DNA of 64,000 bases. Origin: Zea mays (lineage: Eukaryota > Streptophyta > Magnoliopsida > Poales > Poaceae). The stretch is taken from the NCBI RefSeq assembly GCF_902167145.1, contig NC_050097.1:43632095-43696094 (forward strand), given 5' to 3'. Within the stretch, counting starts at the first letter, position 1. Each line of letters begins with the position of its first letter. The notes beneath the pieces were generated by a model, which searched no databases, had not been told where the DNA came from, and saw nothing but the letters and a program-made list of their open reading frames with translations. This document shows positions 34,501 through 45,363 of the stretch, piece by piece. The translations under genes and the position numbers were made by a program.

Positions 34501-36084
34501 GTGGTTGCAGATGCTCTGAGCAGGAAGAGTCAAGTCAATATGTTGGCCTCGTACCCGATGCCGTATGAGTTAGCCAAAGAGTTCGACAGACTGAGCCTCG
34601 GTTTCCTGAACAGTACGCAAGGAGTAACAGTGGAATTAGAGCCCACCCTAGAGCGGGAGATCAAAGAAGGGCAGAAGGATGATGAAAACATCAACAAGAT
34701 CCGGCAGCTGATCTTAGAAGGAAGAGGCAAAGACTCTCGAGAGGATGAAGAGGGAGTAATATGGTTCAAGGACCGATTGTGTGTTCCCGACCTCAAACCT
34801 ATTCGGGAACTGATCCTCAAGGAAGCTCATGAGACAGCCTACTCCATACACCCAGGGAGTGAGAAGATGTACCAGGATTTAAAAAGGAGGTTTTGGTGGT
34901 ATGGCATGAAAAGAGAGATCGCAGAATATGTTGCCATCTGTGATAGCTGTCAGAGAACCAAAGCAGAGCATCAAAGGCCCGCCGGATTGTTGCAGCCATT
35001 GCGGATTCCTCAGTGGAAGTGGGATGAGATCGGGATGGATTTTATAGTTGGCCTACCTCGTACCCGGGCCGGCTATGATTCCATTTGGGTGGTTGTGGAC
35101 CGCTTAACAAAGGTGGCCCATTTCATACCTGTGAAGACAACGTACACCGGAGCAACGCTAGCTGAGTTATACATGTCACGGATAGTCTGCCTTCATGGTG
35201 TGCCGAAGAAGATAGTGTCAGATCGAGGAACGCAGTTCACCTCTCATTTTTGGCAGCAGCTACAAGAAGCTTTGGACACACATTTGAACTTCAGCTCAGC
35301 TTATCACCCGCAGACAGACAGTCAGACTGAAAGAACTAATCAGATCCTAGAAGATATGTTGAGAGCCTGTGCGTTGCAAGACAAGTCAGGATGGGACAAA
35401 AGATTACCTTATGCAGAATTCTCCTACAACAATAGTTATCAGGCCAGCTTGAAGATGTCACCGTTTCAGGCACTCTATGGGCGGAGTTGTAGGACTCCGC
35501 TGCATTGGGACCAGCCTGGAGAGAGACAGGTGTTTGGCCCCGACATCTTGCTTGAAGCCGAAGAGAATATCAAAATGGTTCGGGAGAACCTGAAGACAGC
35601 TCAGTCAAGACAGCGAAGCTATGCTGACAGAAGGAGAAGAGAACTGAGTTTTGAAGTGGGAGACTACGTCTATCTGAAGGTGTCACCTATCAGGGGAGTC
35701 AGAAGGTTCGGAGTTAAAGGCAAGTTAGCACCCCGGTACGTCGGACCATATCAGATTCAAGCAAAGCGTGGAGAAGTGGCCTACCAGCTTGACCTACCAG
35801 AGAGCTTGTCAGCAGTGCACAACGTGTTCCACGTATCACAATTGAAGAAGTGTCTGCGAGTACCAGAAGAACAGTTGCCAGTGGAGGGTTTGGAAGTCCA
35901 AGAAGATCTGACATACATAGAGAAGCCAACGCAGATTCTGGAGTTTGCAGACAGAGTCACCCGGAGGAACACCATCAGAATGTGCAAAGTCAGATGGGGT
36001 CACCACTCTGAGGAAGAAGCAACCTGGGAACGAGAAGATGATCTGAAGGCCAAATACCCTGAACTCTTTGTTGACCAACCTTGA
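31513..36084 (+). pseudogene. Tekay-like gag-pol, one frame with four TAG stops
   Basis: A single frame of 1524 codons runs from ATG 31513 to TGA 36082-36084. It encodes the gag core (about 31740-32280), a zinc knuckle CFHCGDQGHWAMQC (about 32560), protease with LFDTGATHS (about 32797), reverse transcriptase ([10 protein letters not shown] near 33452; FIDDIL near 33750), RNase H (about 34180-34520), integrase with an HHCC region (about 34825-34965) and a DDE core ([23 protein letters not shown]), and a C-terminal chromodomain-like segment ([14 protein letters not shown], about 35985). In-frame TAGs are at 31642, 32050, 32623 and 33868. There is no frameshift. The Ser in TDSQTER replaces the usual Gly next to the catalytic region. 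Confidence 0.92.
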
Positions 36085-36105
36085 ATCTCGGGGCGAGATT
36101 CTTTT

Positions 36106-36119
36106 AAGGGGGATAGGTT
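36106..36119 (+). other. Polypurine tract of the Tekay-like element
   Basis: The purine-rich AAGGGGGATAGGTT immediately precedes the 3' LTR start at 36120, 22 bp after the pol stop. Confidence 0.85.
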
Positions 36120-39100
36120 TGTAACACCCTGAATTTGGGGGTATAAATTTCTTTGCTCATATTCACAAATTCAGGTGTTACTTCCCTTTTCTCATCCTTC
36201 CTCATTCTTTTCTTTCTCATTTCTATAGGAGAAAAGTGCTTATTTTATTTGTAATTATAGTTTAATATGTTAAACCCTAAGGGAGTATGAATTGTTGCAT
36301 CATGTTGAACCCTAGATTTCACTTTTGCTTGGTGCATAATGCTTGGAAAGTTTAATTTGAATTTGTGGCTCATTTGGATTTGAATCAATTGGAGAAAATA
36401 AAAAGAAAAGGGAAAACAATTCCAGAATAAAAAGAAAAGGGAAAGAAGCCCACTCCACCGCCCCCCTCGGCCTTTCGGCCCACTAAGCCCTCCCCCCCCC
36501 CCCCCGCGCGCCTCTTCCCCCCCCCCCCCCCCCCCCCCCCGCTCTCTCTGCCCTGGCGGGCCCGCCCGTCAGCGCAGCCGCCTCTCGCGCGCCCGCCTCC
36601 GCTCTCCTCTCTCTCTCTCTCTGCTCGCGGGCCCGGCTTGTCAGCTCCCTCGTCCTCGCGTAACCGCCGCCCGAGCTGCGCGCGCCCGCCTTCTCCGCGC
36701 CCACGTCGCGCGTGGAGCTCGCAACTGACCCGCCCCTGGCCACTTGAGCCCCGAACCCCACTCGCCCTCGCCCCCTCCCCCATTTGCGCTCTAGCGGACC
36801 CCTCTTCCACCTCTCCCTCGCTGCGCGCACGCCAGAGCGCCGCCGCCACGAATCCCCACCGTCCCGAGCTCGTTTCTCGGCCGCCGTTGGAGCTCCGCCG
36901 TGTCCGTTGCCACGGTGAGCTTCGCCCCGGTGTCCGCAACCCAGGACGCGCCCCAATTCCCTCTCCCCCGCCCTATTTCTCTCTGCCCGCGCTCACCCAC
37001 CGTTCCCCGTGCAGCCGCGGAGGTCCGCCACCGTCGTCCCGGGCCACCGTCGCGCCATTGCCGCCGCCGAGGAGTCCCCGGAGCCCACCTTGAGGTAAGG
37101 AACCTCTCCCGCCCCTATCGACCTTTGTTTTGCTCTCTGCCGCGTTTAATTCCTCGCCGGAGTAGATGTATGCCGCCGCTGAGCCGCTCCGCCGTGAACC
37201 GCCCCCCTCCGGTGCCTCTGCCCCGACCCAGACCCCACCAGAGGATTCCCCGTGCCCTCCCCAACCTTCCCGGCCACTCAGGTCGCCCCAGAGACCCGCC
37301 AAACGCCCGCGCCCCTCGTCTCCGGCGAGTCCTCCGCCGCGGGGACGAGCGCCGCCGCCCCAGCTAGCCGTAGGAGAAGCCCAGGCCGGCCACCCGATCC
37401 CCACCGTCCGTCCCAGATCGGGCGGCCCCGCTTTAATTAGGCCAAGCCCAATCCTGGCCGTCCGCCAGAGATCCAGCGGCCCAGGCCCGCTTCCCCCACC
37501 CCCCGTCTCCCTGCCGTTTGGGCCCCGCCTGTCAGCCCGCCCGCGCGCTCGCGCTGCCCGCCGGTCCCGCCTGTCAGCCCGCCCGCGCGCTTGCTCTGCC
37601 CGCCGGCCCCGCCTGTCAGCCTGCCCGCGCCCCGCGCTGCCCGCCCGGTCCCGCCTGTCAGCCGCCCAGGCCGCCGCGCGCTCGCGCGCCCGCCCGCAGG
37701 ATCTAATCCTGGTCGTTCGCCTTAGATCTGACGGCCGTAGTAGCCCGATACCTCTTCGCCCGCGCGTTTTCTTAAAGAGACCCCCGGTTTTCTGGAATTT
37801 GAACCCGCCGTCCCTGGTTTCTCGCAGTTAGGTCCCTGGACCTTTTAATTAATTCAAAATAGGTATTTAGGGTATATTTTTAAACCCCTAAACTTGTAAA
37901 ATCCATAACTTTGTCATATGAACTCCAAATTAAGTGCTTCAAATTGCAAAATGCTCATGATGTTTTTGTCTATCTATTTAAACAATGTTTCCCTGCTGCT
38001 TCCATGTACCAATTAATAATTAATCATTAGGATAGGATTAAGGTTATTGGAACCCCATTTGAGATAATTAGAAATTGGTAGACTTTAATAAAAGTTGGAG
38101 TACTTAAGATTAGGGACTTAAACACCTAAGTTTAGGAACTTAAAACCATGTAATGATTTAATCCCACCACTTACTTAAACCTGATTAGTGGATAGTGAAT
38201 CACTTTGTATAGTCCTCTACCCCAGACCTAGGGAACACCAGAGTGCCTATCCCTTTTCTGCTATGAACTTGTGATCTCTTTGCTGCATATGTTTGTATGT
38301 TGCTTTTGTTTGTTATCTTCCCAAGTGCATAGTGTGAATGATTACTTTACGTAGACAACGAGCAGTCTGTGTTTCCCGAGGAGGTTGCAGAGGAAATCCC
38401 TGATCAGCAGCTTGGTGAAGGCAAGTGTCCTCTGTCCCACTATGTCCTATTCATTTATAACTTACTACCCCGCATTACTTACTTGAAACCTAAGGATTGA
38501 CTAGCTTTACACTTTACTTTGTCCTTGATGACCTATTGGGTTGTTATGGTTAGCACTCTGCTTTTGCCTTAACTTAATCAATGAACATGATGTGACTATT
38601 TATGATACTGTTATCCTGATGATGTTGATGATCTTGTGATACTCTAGAGGGCTCAGGCTGTTTCCTGAGTACCTCTCCGTAAGGACTGGTTCATTGAGAG
38701 ACCACCCGGGATAACAGTGCAACCATGAGGGTGAAATGGGATGCCCTTAGCTGATTAATTAGATGAACTAGAGGTGTAGTTGCTTAGCCGTCGTGCCGTC
38801 AATGGGGTCCAGGCACAGTGCTTGCTCTGCCGAGGCTGAGTGCCGAGGTTCTTTCGTTTTGCTCTTTGTTAGTCACTCTCCTGCGGGGAGGGGTACTGTG
38901 TTTATCAAACTGGAGAAACCTAACGGGCAGCTATGATCTCTAGGGAATCTTTGTAAAAGCTACGTAGTGATGCCCTGCCGGACCACCTAGGTAGTGGTCA
39001 ATGGGGATTAGCTCTCCCCGGGTAGAAAGGGAATCATGACTCATGGGTAAAGTGTGCAACCTCTGCAGAGGGTAGTGAAACTGATATATCAGCCGTGCTC

Positions 39101-39733
39101 ACGGTTAAGAGCAGCCTTGGGATCCTCTTTGATTAGAGATACAGATGGTTCGAGATACAAGGATTATGTTATGGTTTTGGTTCGACTATGATGATGTTGT
39201 TTCCTCGATGAGGAAATGGTTTACGGGTTGGTCAATGCTAAAATCTGGCTTCTACTAATGATAAATACCTGACCAACTAAAAGCAACTGCTTGAGCCTAA
39301 CCCCACATAAAGCTAGTCCACTTCAGCCAAACAGGACATTTGCTGAGTACGTTGATGTGTACTCATCCTTGCTTTACCACAAAACACCAGGTTGTCCGCA
39401 TTGTAACCACTGCTCAGGAGAAGGCGAAGCCATGGAAGGAGACTTCCAGGAGTTCCAAGACTACGACGAATTCTAGGTGTGGGTTGGCGGCAACCCCCAG
39501 TCAGCTGCCTGTGAAGGCCTTATCTTTACTGCGTTTCGCTAGCACTTTGATTTAACTGTTAAGACAATGACTATGTGGATGTCTATGACTCTATGATGTA
39601 ATAGGTACTCTTTTATGTTATTATTCGAGCATTGTGTGATGATGTTCATTTATGTAATCGCTGTGTACGTGAGTTCTGATCCTGGCACGTACATAGTTCG
39701 CATTCGGTTTGCCTTCCAAAACCGGGTGTCACA
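36120..39733 (+). repeat. Tekay-like 3' LTR
   Basis: This is a direct repeat of 26232-29835. It has two C runs (36492-36505 and 36517-36540) where the 5' copy has one long run, plus a longer CT microsatellite near 36605. Confidence 0.95.
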
Positions 39734-39738
39734 CCCTG

Positions 39739-42131
39739 CCACCCTCCGCGGGTGGCCCGGCCCTGTGCAAGTGGCGCCGAAGCATGACGCACTCCTCGAG
39801 AGTGTGCTTGACGGGCCCCTGATGGTAGGGGCACGGCTCCTTGAGCATCTTATCGAAGAGGTTAGCACCTCCGGGGGGCTTCCGAGGGTTCTTGTACTCG
39901 GCGGCGGCGACAAGGTCCGCGTCAGCGGCGTCGCGTTTCGATTGCGACTTCTTCTTGCCCTTCTTCTTGGCGCCGCGCGGAGTAGACGCCTCGGGAGCCT
40001 CTTCCGATGGGCGGCCCTGGGGCTGCTTGTCCTTTCGGAAGATAGCCTCAACCGCCTCCTGGCCAGAGGCGAACTTGGTGGCGATGTCCATCAGCTCGCT
40101 CGCCCTGGTGGGGGTTTTGCGACCCAACTTGCTCACCAGGTCGCGGCAGGTGGTGCCGGCAAGGAACGCGCCGATGACATCCGAGTCGGTGATGTTGGGC
40201 AGCTCGGTGCGCTGCTTCGAGAATCGCCGGATGTAGTCCCGGAGCGACTCTCCCGGCTGTTGCCGGCAGCTCCGAAGGTCCCAGGAATTCCTGGGGCGCA
40301 CGTACGTGCCCTGGAAATTGCCGACGAAGGCTTGGACCAAGTCGTCTCAGTTGGAGATCTGCCCCGGAGGCAGGTGCTCCAACCAGGCGCGAGCAGTGTC
40401 AGAGAGGAACAGGGGGAGGTTACGGATGATGAGGTTGTCGTCGTCCGTTCCACCCAGTTGGCAGGCCAGGCGGTAGTCCGCGAGCCACAGTTCCGGTCTC
40501 GTTTCCCCCGAGTACTTCGTGATAGTAGTCGGGGGTCGGAATCGGGTCGGGAACGGCGCCCGTCGGATGGCCCGACTGAAGGCCTGCGGACCGGGTGGTT
40601 CGGGCGAGGGACTCTGATCCTCCCCGCTGTCGTAGCGCCCCCCACGCCTGGGGTGGTAGCCTCGGCGCACCCTTTCGTCGAGGTGGGCCCGACGGTCGCG
40701 TCGGTGGTGCTCGTTGCCGAGGTGGCCCGGGGCCGCAGGCGCGGTGTTGCGCGTGCGCCCGGTGTAGACCGAGGCTTCCCGCATGAATCGGGAAGTCGCG
40801 GCATGAGGTTCCGAGGGGTATCCCTGCCTTCGGGAGGCAGTGCTCTCGGCCCGTCGGGCCGCAGCGCCTTCCAGGAGATTCTTGAGCTCTCCCTGGATTC
40901 GCCGACCCTCGGTAGTCGATGGCTCCGGCATCGCGCGGAGGAGCATCGCTGCGGCTGCCAGGTTCTGACCAACCCCGCTGGATGCGGGCGGCGGCCTGAC
41001 CCTGACATCGTTGGCGACGCGGTGCTGGAGACCTTGGGGCAGGTGACGTATTTCTCCGGCCAGGGGTTGGCCCGCCCATACCTGCCTGACGTCCCGTCGG
41101 ATCGGCTCAAGCGCTCCTGTTCCCTCGTCAAGCCTGGCCTGCGCCCCGCGGACTTGCTCGAGCTGTGGGTCGTGACCCCCCGCCGGAACGGGGACCACAG
41201 CTAGCTCCCGCGGGATGTCGGCGCGAGGCACCGGCCTAGGAAGATCACCGTCCACCGGCATGCCGAGATGGTTGCCTTCGGAGGGATCCCCTAGCTCGAT
41301 GTGGAAACATTCGCGGCTTGGGCCGCAGCCCTCGTCGTCAAGGCTGCGGCTACCGTCGGAACAGTCGGAGAGGCAGTAGTCACATGCGGTCATGAAGTCC
41401 CGCATGGCACTGGGGTTGCCAAGTCCAGAGAAATCCCAACAGATGCTGGGATCGTCATCTTCCTCGGACCCAGAGGGCCCGTAAGTCGAGACGTCCGTCA
41501 ACCGGTCCCAAGGCGACCGCATACGAAACCCCAGTGGGGTTGCACTCGCCTCAGTGAGAGCGCCCGCCAAAGCAAGGTTGCTAGGCGGGTTGAGGCCGAG
41601 TCGAAATGACGTAAGATGGGAATTAGTCAGTACCTTTTGGTCGACGCGGAGCGACGTAGTCACATCGGGGACTGGTTGCGCCGTCATCTCAGGTACAAGG
41701 GCGACGTCCTGCAGGCTTTCCGCGAGCGCGCTGGCGTCGTCTTCTTGCTCGGGATCAGCGTGTCGCGGGGGGACGGCGCTTGCCTTCGTCTCGAACGCGA
41801 GGTCGACGCCCGGCGTGCCTTCCGTCGGGGCGTCGGGGGCGTCGATTCGCTCGACGACCGACGAAGCGCAGCCTCCCGCTTGGCCTTGGTTGCCCCGCCT
41901 CCTCCTCCGTTGGCGGGGGAGAGGACGGAGCGAGCCCGAATGTTGTTCTTCCACCACGCGGGGAAGATGTCGTCGATTCCGCCGCCGGCGGGCGGGTTGT
42001 CGGCCGCCATTGTCGTTGTCGCGCGGCGGTGGAAGGAGTATCATGTCGTAGCTGCCGTCGAAGGACATGAACTCAAGACTCCCGAAACGGAGCACCGTCC
42101 CGGGCCGGAGAGGTTGCTGGAGACTGCCCAT
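39739..42131 (-). pseudogene. Huck-like gag, with one premature stop and separated from pol
   Basis: It starts at ATG 42131, about 60 bp inside the primer site. A long low-complexity N-terminal region precedes the gag core (WLADYRLACQLGG near 40470, then SLRDYIRRFSKQR near 40220) and a basic Lys/Arg tail with a C..H-type cluster (CPYHQGPVKHTLEEC near 39810). A TGA at 40347-40349 sits where related gags have Trp. The frame reads up to the Tekay-like insertion and lines up in frame with the protease at 26226 once that insertion is ignored. So gag and pol formed one frame. Confidence 0.85.
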
Positions 42132-42177
42132 CTGGAGCTTGACGGGGAGCTGTTCGTCAGCACGCAGCAGGCCCCTA

Positions 42178-42190
42178 CCTGGCGCGCCAA
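42178..42190 (-). other. Primer binding site of the Huck-like element
   Basis: On the minus strand TTGGCGCGCCAGG lies one base from the 5' LTR end. It sets the element's orientation. Confidence 0.7.
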
Positions 42191-42191
42191 C

Positions 42192-43817
42192 TGTCGGCGT
42201 TTCGAGACCGGGGGGTCCCTAAGCCGACGAGTGAGTGTGCTGCGTGCCCCAGCCCAGATGGGTCGAGCGCGTGGGCGAGCGTGAAGGGGGGAGAGGCGAG
42301 GTGGCCGGAGACGGGCGTGAGAGAGGTGGAGATCCCGCGGCCTTCGTGTTCGTCCCGCGCCCAGGTTGGGTGCGCTTGCAGTAGGGGGGTTACAAGCGTC
42401 CACGCGGGTGAGGGAAGCGAGCGGCCCCAAGAGAGCGCCTGTCCCGTCCTCGGTCCCGCGCGGCCAACCTTCTCTGAGAAGTCCCTGGTCCTTCCTTTTA
42501 TAGGCGTAAGGAGAGGATCCAGGTGTACAATGGGGGTGTAGCAGAGTGCTACGTGTCTAGCGGAGGGAGAGCTAGCGCCCTAAGTACATGCCAATGTGGC
42601 AGCCGGAGAGATTTTGGCACCCTGCTGGCGTGATGTCGTGGCTGTCGGAGGAGCAACGGAGCTTGGCGGAAGGACAGCTGTCGGAGCGGTCGAGTCCTTG
42701 CTGACGTCCACTTGCTTCCGTAAGAGAGCTGAGAGCCGCCGTCGTCATAGAGCTTGGGAGGCGCCATCATTGCCTATCTGGCGGAGCTGGTTAGATGGGA
42801 CACCGGTCTTGTTCTCTGCGGCCCGAGTCGGCTCGGGGTAGAGTGATGATGGCGCTCCCTGTTGACGTGGCGGGCCCGCGCCCGAGGCTGGGCGACGTGG
42901 GGGCTCCTCCGAAGCTGGGGTCGAATCTGCCTTCCGTTGCCGAGGCCGAGCCCGAGCCCCTGGGTCGGGCGAGGCGGAAGTCGTTCGGCAGAGGCCAGGG
43001 CGGAGTCCGAGCCCTGGGGTCGGGCGAGGCGGAGTTCGTCGTCTTCCGGGGCCGAGCCCGAGTCCGAGCCCTGGGGTCGGGCGGAGCGGAGTTCGCCGTC
43101 TTCCGGGTCCTAGCCCGAGTCCGAGCCCTAGGGTCGGGCGGAGCGGAGTTCGCCGTCTTCCGGGTCTTAGCCCGAGTCCGAGCCCTAGGGTCGGGCGGAG
43201 CGGAGTTCGTCGTCTTCCGGGGCCGAGCCCGAGTCCGAGCCCTGGGGTCGGGCGGAGCGAAGTTCGCCGTCTTCCGGGTCTTAGCCCGAGTCCGAGCCCT
43301 GGGGTCGGGCGGAGTGGAGTTTCCTATGGCGCCTCTGGCGAGGCCTGACTGCCTGTCAGACTCACTCTGTCGAGTGGCACTGCAGTCGGAGTGGCGCAGG
43401 CGGCGCTGTCCTTCTGCCAGATCGGTCAGTGGAGCAGCGGAGTGACGGCGGTCACTTCGGCTCTGCCGGGGGGCGCGCGTCAGGATAGAGGTGTCAGGCC
43501 ACCTTTGCGTTAAATGCTCCTGCAACTCGGTCAGTCGGTGCGGCGATTTAGTCAGGGTTGCTTCTTAGCGGAGCCAAGGCCTCGGGCGAGCCAGAGATGT
43601 GTCCGTCGTAAAAAGGGGGGCCTCGGGCGAGACGGAAGTCCCTCGAGGTCGGCTGCCCGAGTCCGAGGCTAGGCTCGGGAGAAGCGTGATCGAGTCACTC
43701 GTATGGACTGATCCCTGACTTAATCGCACTCATCAGGCCTTTGCAGCTTTATGCTGATGGGGGTTACCAGCTGAGAATTAGGCGTCTTGAGGGTACCCCT
43801 AATTATGGTCCCCGACA
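42192..43817 (-). repeat. Huck-like 5' LTR
   Basis: This 1626-bp copy is paired with 16615-18240. A minus-strand TATA motif (TATAAAA, 42496-42502) is placed as a promoter would be. The 57-bp array begins near 43031. Confidence 0.94.
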
Positions 43818-44000
43818 GTTTGCAAGAACCGAACCTCGGTAAAACAAATCATCGTGTCTCGATCTTTATCTGCTCACGATTTGTTTTGCACCCTCTCTCT
43901 CGGACTCGTTTATATTTCTAACGCTAACCCGGCTTGTAGTTGTGCTTAAGTTTATAAATTTCAGATTCGCCCTATTCACCCTCCCTCTAGGCGACTTTCA
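43818..44000 (+). repeat. Sirevirus 3' LTR, second part
   Basis: It resumes with the duplicated gtttg (43818-43822) and matches 77-259 to the terminal CA at 43999-44000. Non-element DNA begins at 44001. Confidence 0.93.
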
Positions 44001-44343
44001 ACTATATGATCAACGGGTAGGCTTGCTACACCATCTGCATCATTTTTTCATTCTCCAACTATGGATACCTAGAGTTTCTTTTCAATAGTTATGTTTTTTA
44101 GAATAAGTTCTTTCACAATTTCTTCCACATATATACTCACTTCAGTTAGTTTTTTACAAAACCCATTCCTTGGAAAAATTAATTAGTCGGATTGTGTTTG
44201 CCAGCAATTTTAATGTCCCCAACCAGTTTGTTGCATTGTGTAGCCATATTTATTGCTAGAAAGTGTATGTAGTCATATTCTTTAATTTGGTGGTCGCATA
44301 TTTGTCCCTAACTACGGATCATTTTATCTCTTATAGGTACATA
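44001..44343. other. Intergenic, no feature seen
   Basis: This is AT-rich sequence between the Sirevirus end and the first MITE. No coding or repeat structure was recognised. Confidence 0.6.
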
Positions 44344-44604
44344 CTCACACCGATTTGTCCACAAGATTTAGTCGTTTTAGGTTTGTCATAAGTCAATCGC
44401 TATCAATTTGACCGGTTATACCGAATGTTTCATAAGATTTTACAACACAAAAATAAAGTTACTATATCCATCATGACTTGAACTACCATAACATGTAATA
44501 TTTTTAGTTTAAAATAATTTAATTTTATATATAGTGTCGATAAAAGTTTAAATAGTTTCACTTAGAGCAAACCCAAAACGACTAAATCATGTGGAGGGAT
44601 GGAG
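44344..44604. mobile_element. Stowaway-like MITE
   Basis: The element is flanked by TA on both sides (44342-44343 and 44605-44606). Its ends are inverted: the left arm contains AAGATTTAGTCGTTTTAGG and the right arm, reverse complemented, ATGATTTAGTCGTTTTGGG after a CTCCATCCCTCC terminus. The left terminus is degenerate. A second copy of the right terminus lies at 44625-44647. Confidence 0.7.
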
Positions 44605-44922
44605 TACTTTTTACTATATATCTAGATCATGTGGAGGGAGGGAGTACTTTTATTTCATCGTGACTTGAACTACCATAACATGTACTATTTGTTGCACTGC
44701 TTGCACATGTTGCTCTGAATTGTTGAAAACATTCATATTGTTTTTTTTTTGTTTTGGTTGAAAGTTAACATCGATAGTTGTATGTTGATTTGCACCTCGG
44801 TCTGTGGGGCTGACCCGCTGAGGCGTGACCCAAAATAGTCAAAAGAAAGCCTCTTCAATCTCCACCCCAAAACGGTACGAAGTCTAACGTTTGCAGTCTC
44901 ACTCGACGCTGATCTACCATAG

Positions 44923-45111
44923 GATTTCTAGCCTTCTACTGTTTATCCCTTCCTCTGGTATTGTTTCGTGATCAGTCACTTCCATGCAAAAAGTTTTTCC
45001 TCTAATCTCATTTGGTGCTAATTTTTATTGTATGATTTCTAGACTTCTACTGTTTAGCTCCCCTCTTGTATTGTTTTGAGAGATTAGTTACTTCCATGCA
45101 AAGTTTTTTTT
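44923..45111. repeat. Diverged direct duplication, period about 111 bp
   Basis: GATTTCTAG.CTTCTACTGTTTA and TTACTTCCATGCAAA-like segments appear in order at 44923-45000 and again at 45034-45111, with many substitutions. Confidence 0.7.
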
Positions 45112-45123
45112 CTCTATAAGACC

Positions 45124-45250
45124 TTATTCGGTTACGTTTGAATTGAAAGGGATTAAGCGGGACTAAACCATCTTCTATTAAGTTTTAACTAGGGATAGAT
45201 TTAATCCCCTCGACCCTCTAACCCTCCTCGATCCAAACGCAACCGAACAA
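45124..45250. mobile_element. Short MITE, class uncertain
   Basis: It starts TTATTCGGTTACGTTTG and ends CAAACGCAACCGAACAA, an imperfect inverted repeat around a 127-bp unit. The flanks share only acc, so the superfamily is not assigned. Confidence 0.6.
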
Positions 45251-45363
45251 ACCCTAGAATTAAAATCTCGTGTTAACATTTTAGATTTGATTCAATATAA
45301 TTGCTCGCTATTTTATATAGACTAGTGTGAGTGGATATATACATGGACCCCACGTCATAAACT

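Larger units (their letters stand above)
26232..39733 (+). mobile_element. Chromovirus (Ty3/gypsy, Tekay/Del type), innermost full element
   Basis: Long LTRs (26232-29835, 3604 bp; 36120-39733, 3614 bp) start TGTAACACCC and end in ACA. They are flanked by the perfect duplication ccctg (26227-26231 and 39734-39738). A tRNA-Met type primer site, an extra upstream reading frame, a single-frame gag-pol with a chromodomain-like C-terminus and a polypurine tract are all on the + strand. The length is 13.5 kb. LTR differences are about 30 substitutions by eye plus homopolymer and microsatellite length changes, so it is the youngest datable insertion here. The insertion cut the Huck-like gag-pol frame. 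Confidence 0.94.
16615..43817 (-). mobile_element. Ty3/gypsy Tat-lineage element, Huck-like, itself split by a Tekay-like element
   Basis: Its 1626-bp LTRs (16615-18240 and 42192-43817) start TGTCGGCG and end CCCCGACA. They are flanked by gtttg (16610-16614 and 43818-43822). Coding regions are on the minus strand: gag 42131 to 39739, then pol 26226 to 22108, with the Tekay-like element between them. Its own length is about 13.7 kb. A second RNase H-like domain between reverse transcriptase/RNase H and integrase is typical of the Tat lineage. The LTRs differ at about 17 of 1626 positions by eye, mostly transitions. The name Huck is from recognition of the LTR start and size. Confidence 0.92.
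1..44000 (+). mobile_element. Sirevirus (Ty1/copia, Opie/Ji type) retrotransposon, outermost element of the nest
   Basis: The element runs off the left edge. Its own DNA is 1-6176, 14732-16614 and 43823-44000; everything between is later insertions. It shows, in order, the end of the 5' LTR, a tRNA-Met type primer binding site, gag, protease, integrase, reverse transcriptase and RNase H (the copia order), a long 3' untranslated region with repeated purine tracts, and a 3' LTR. Both ends of the retained LTR match (1-259 versus 16534-16614 plus 43818-44000). The long gag with a coiled-coil tail and the repeated purine tracts are Sirevirus traits. The left TSD is outside the window; the right flank begins actat. 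Confidence 0.93.

Noticed and set aside
39615..41204. 529-codon + strand frame opposite the Huck-like gag
   Set aside because: It is the antisense shadow of gag and crosses the end of the Tekay-like LTR, so it cannot be an ancestral gene.
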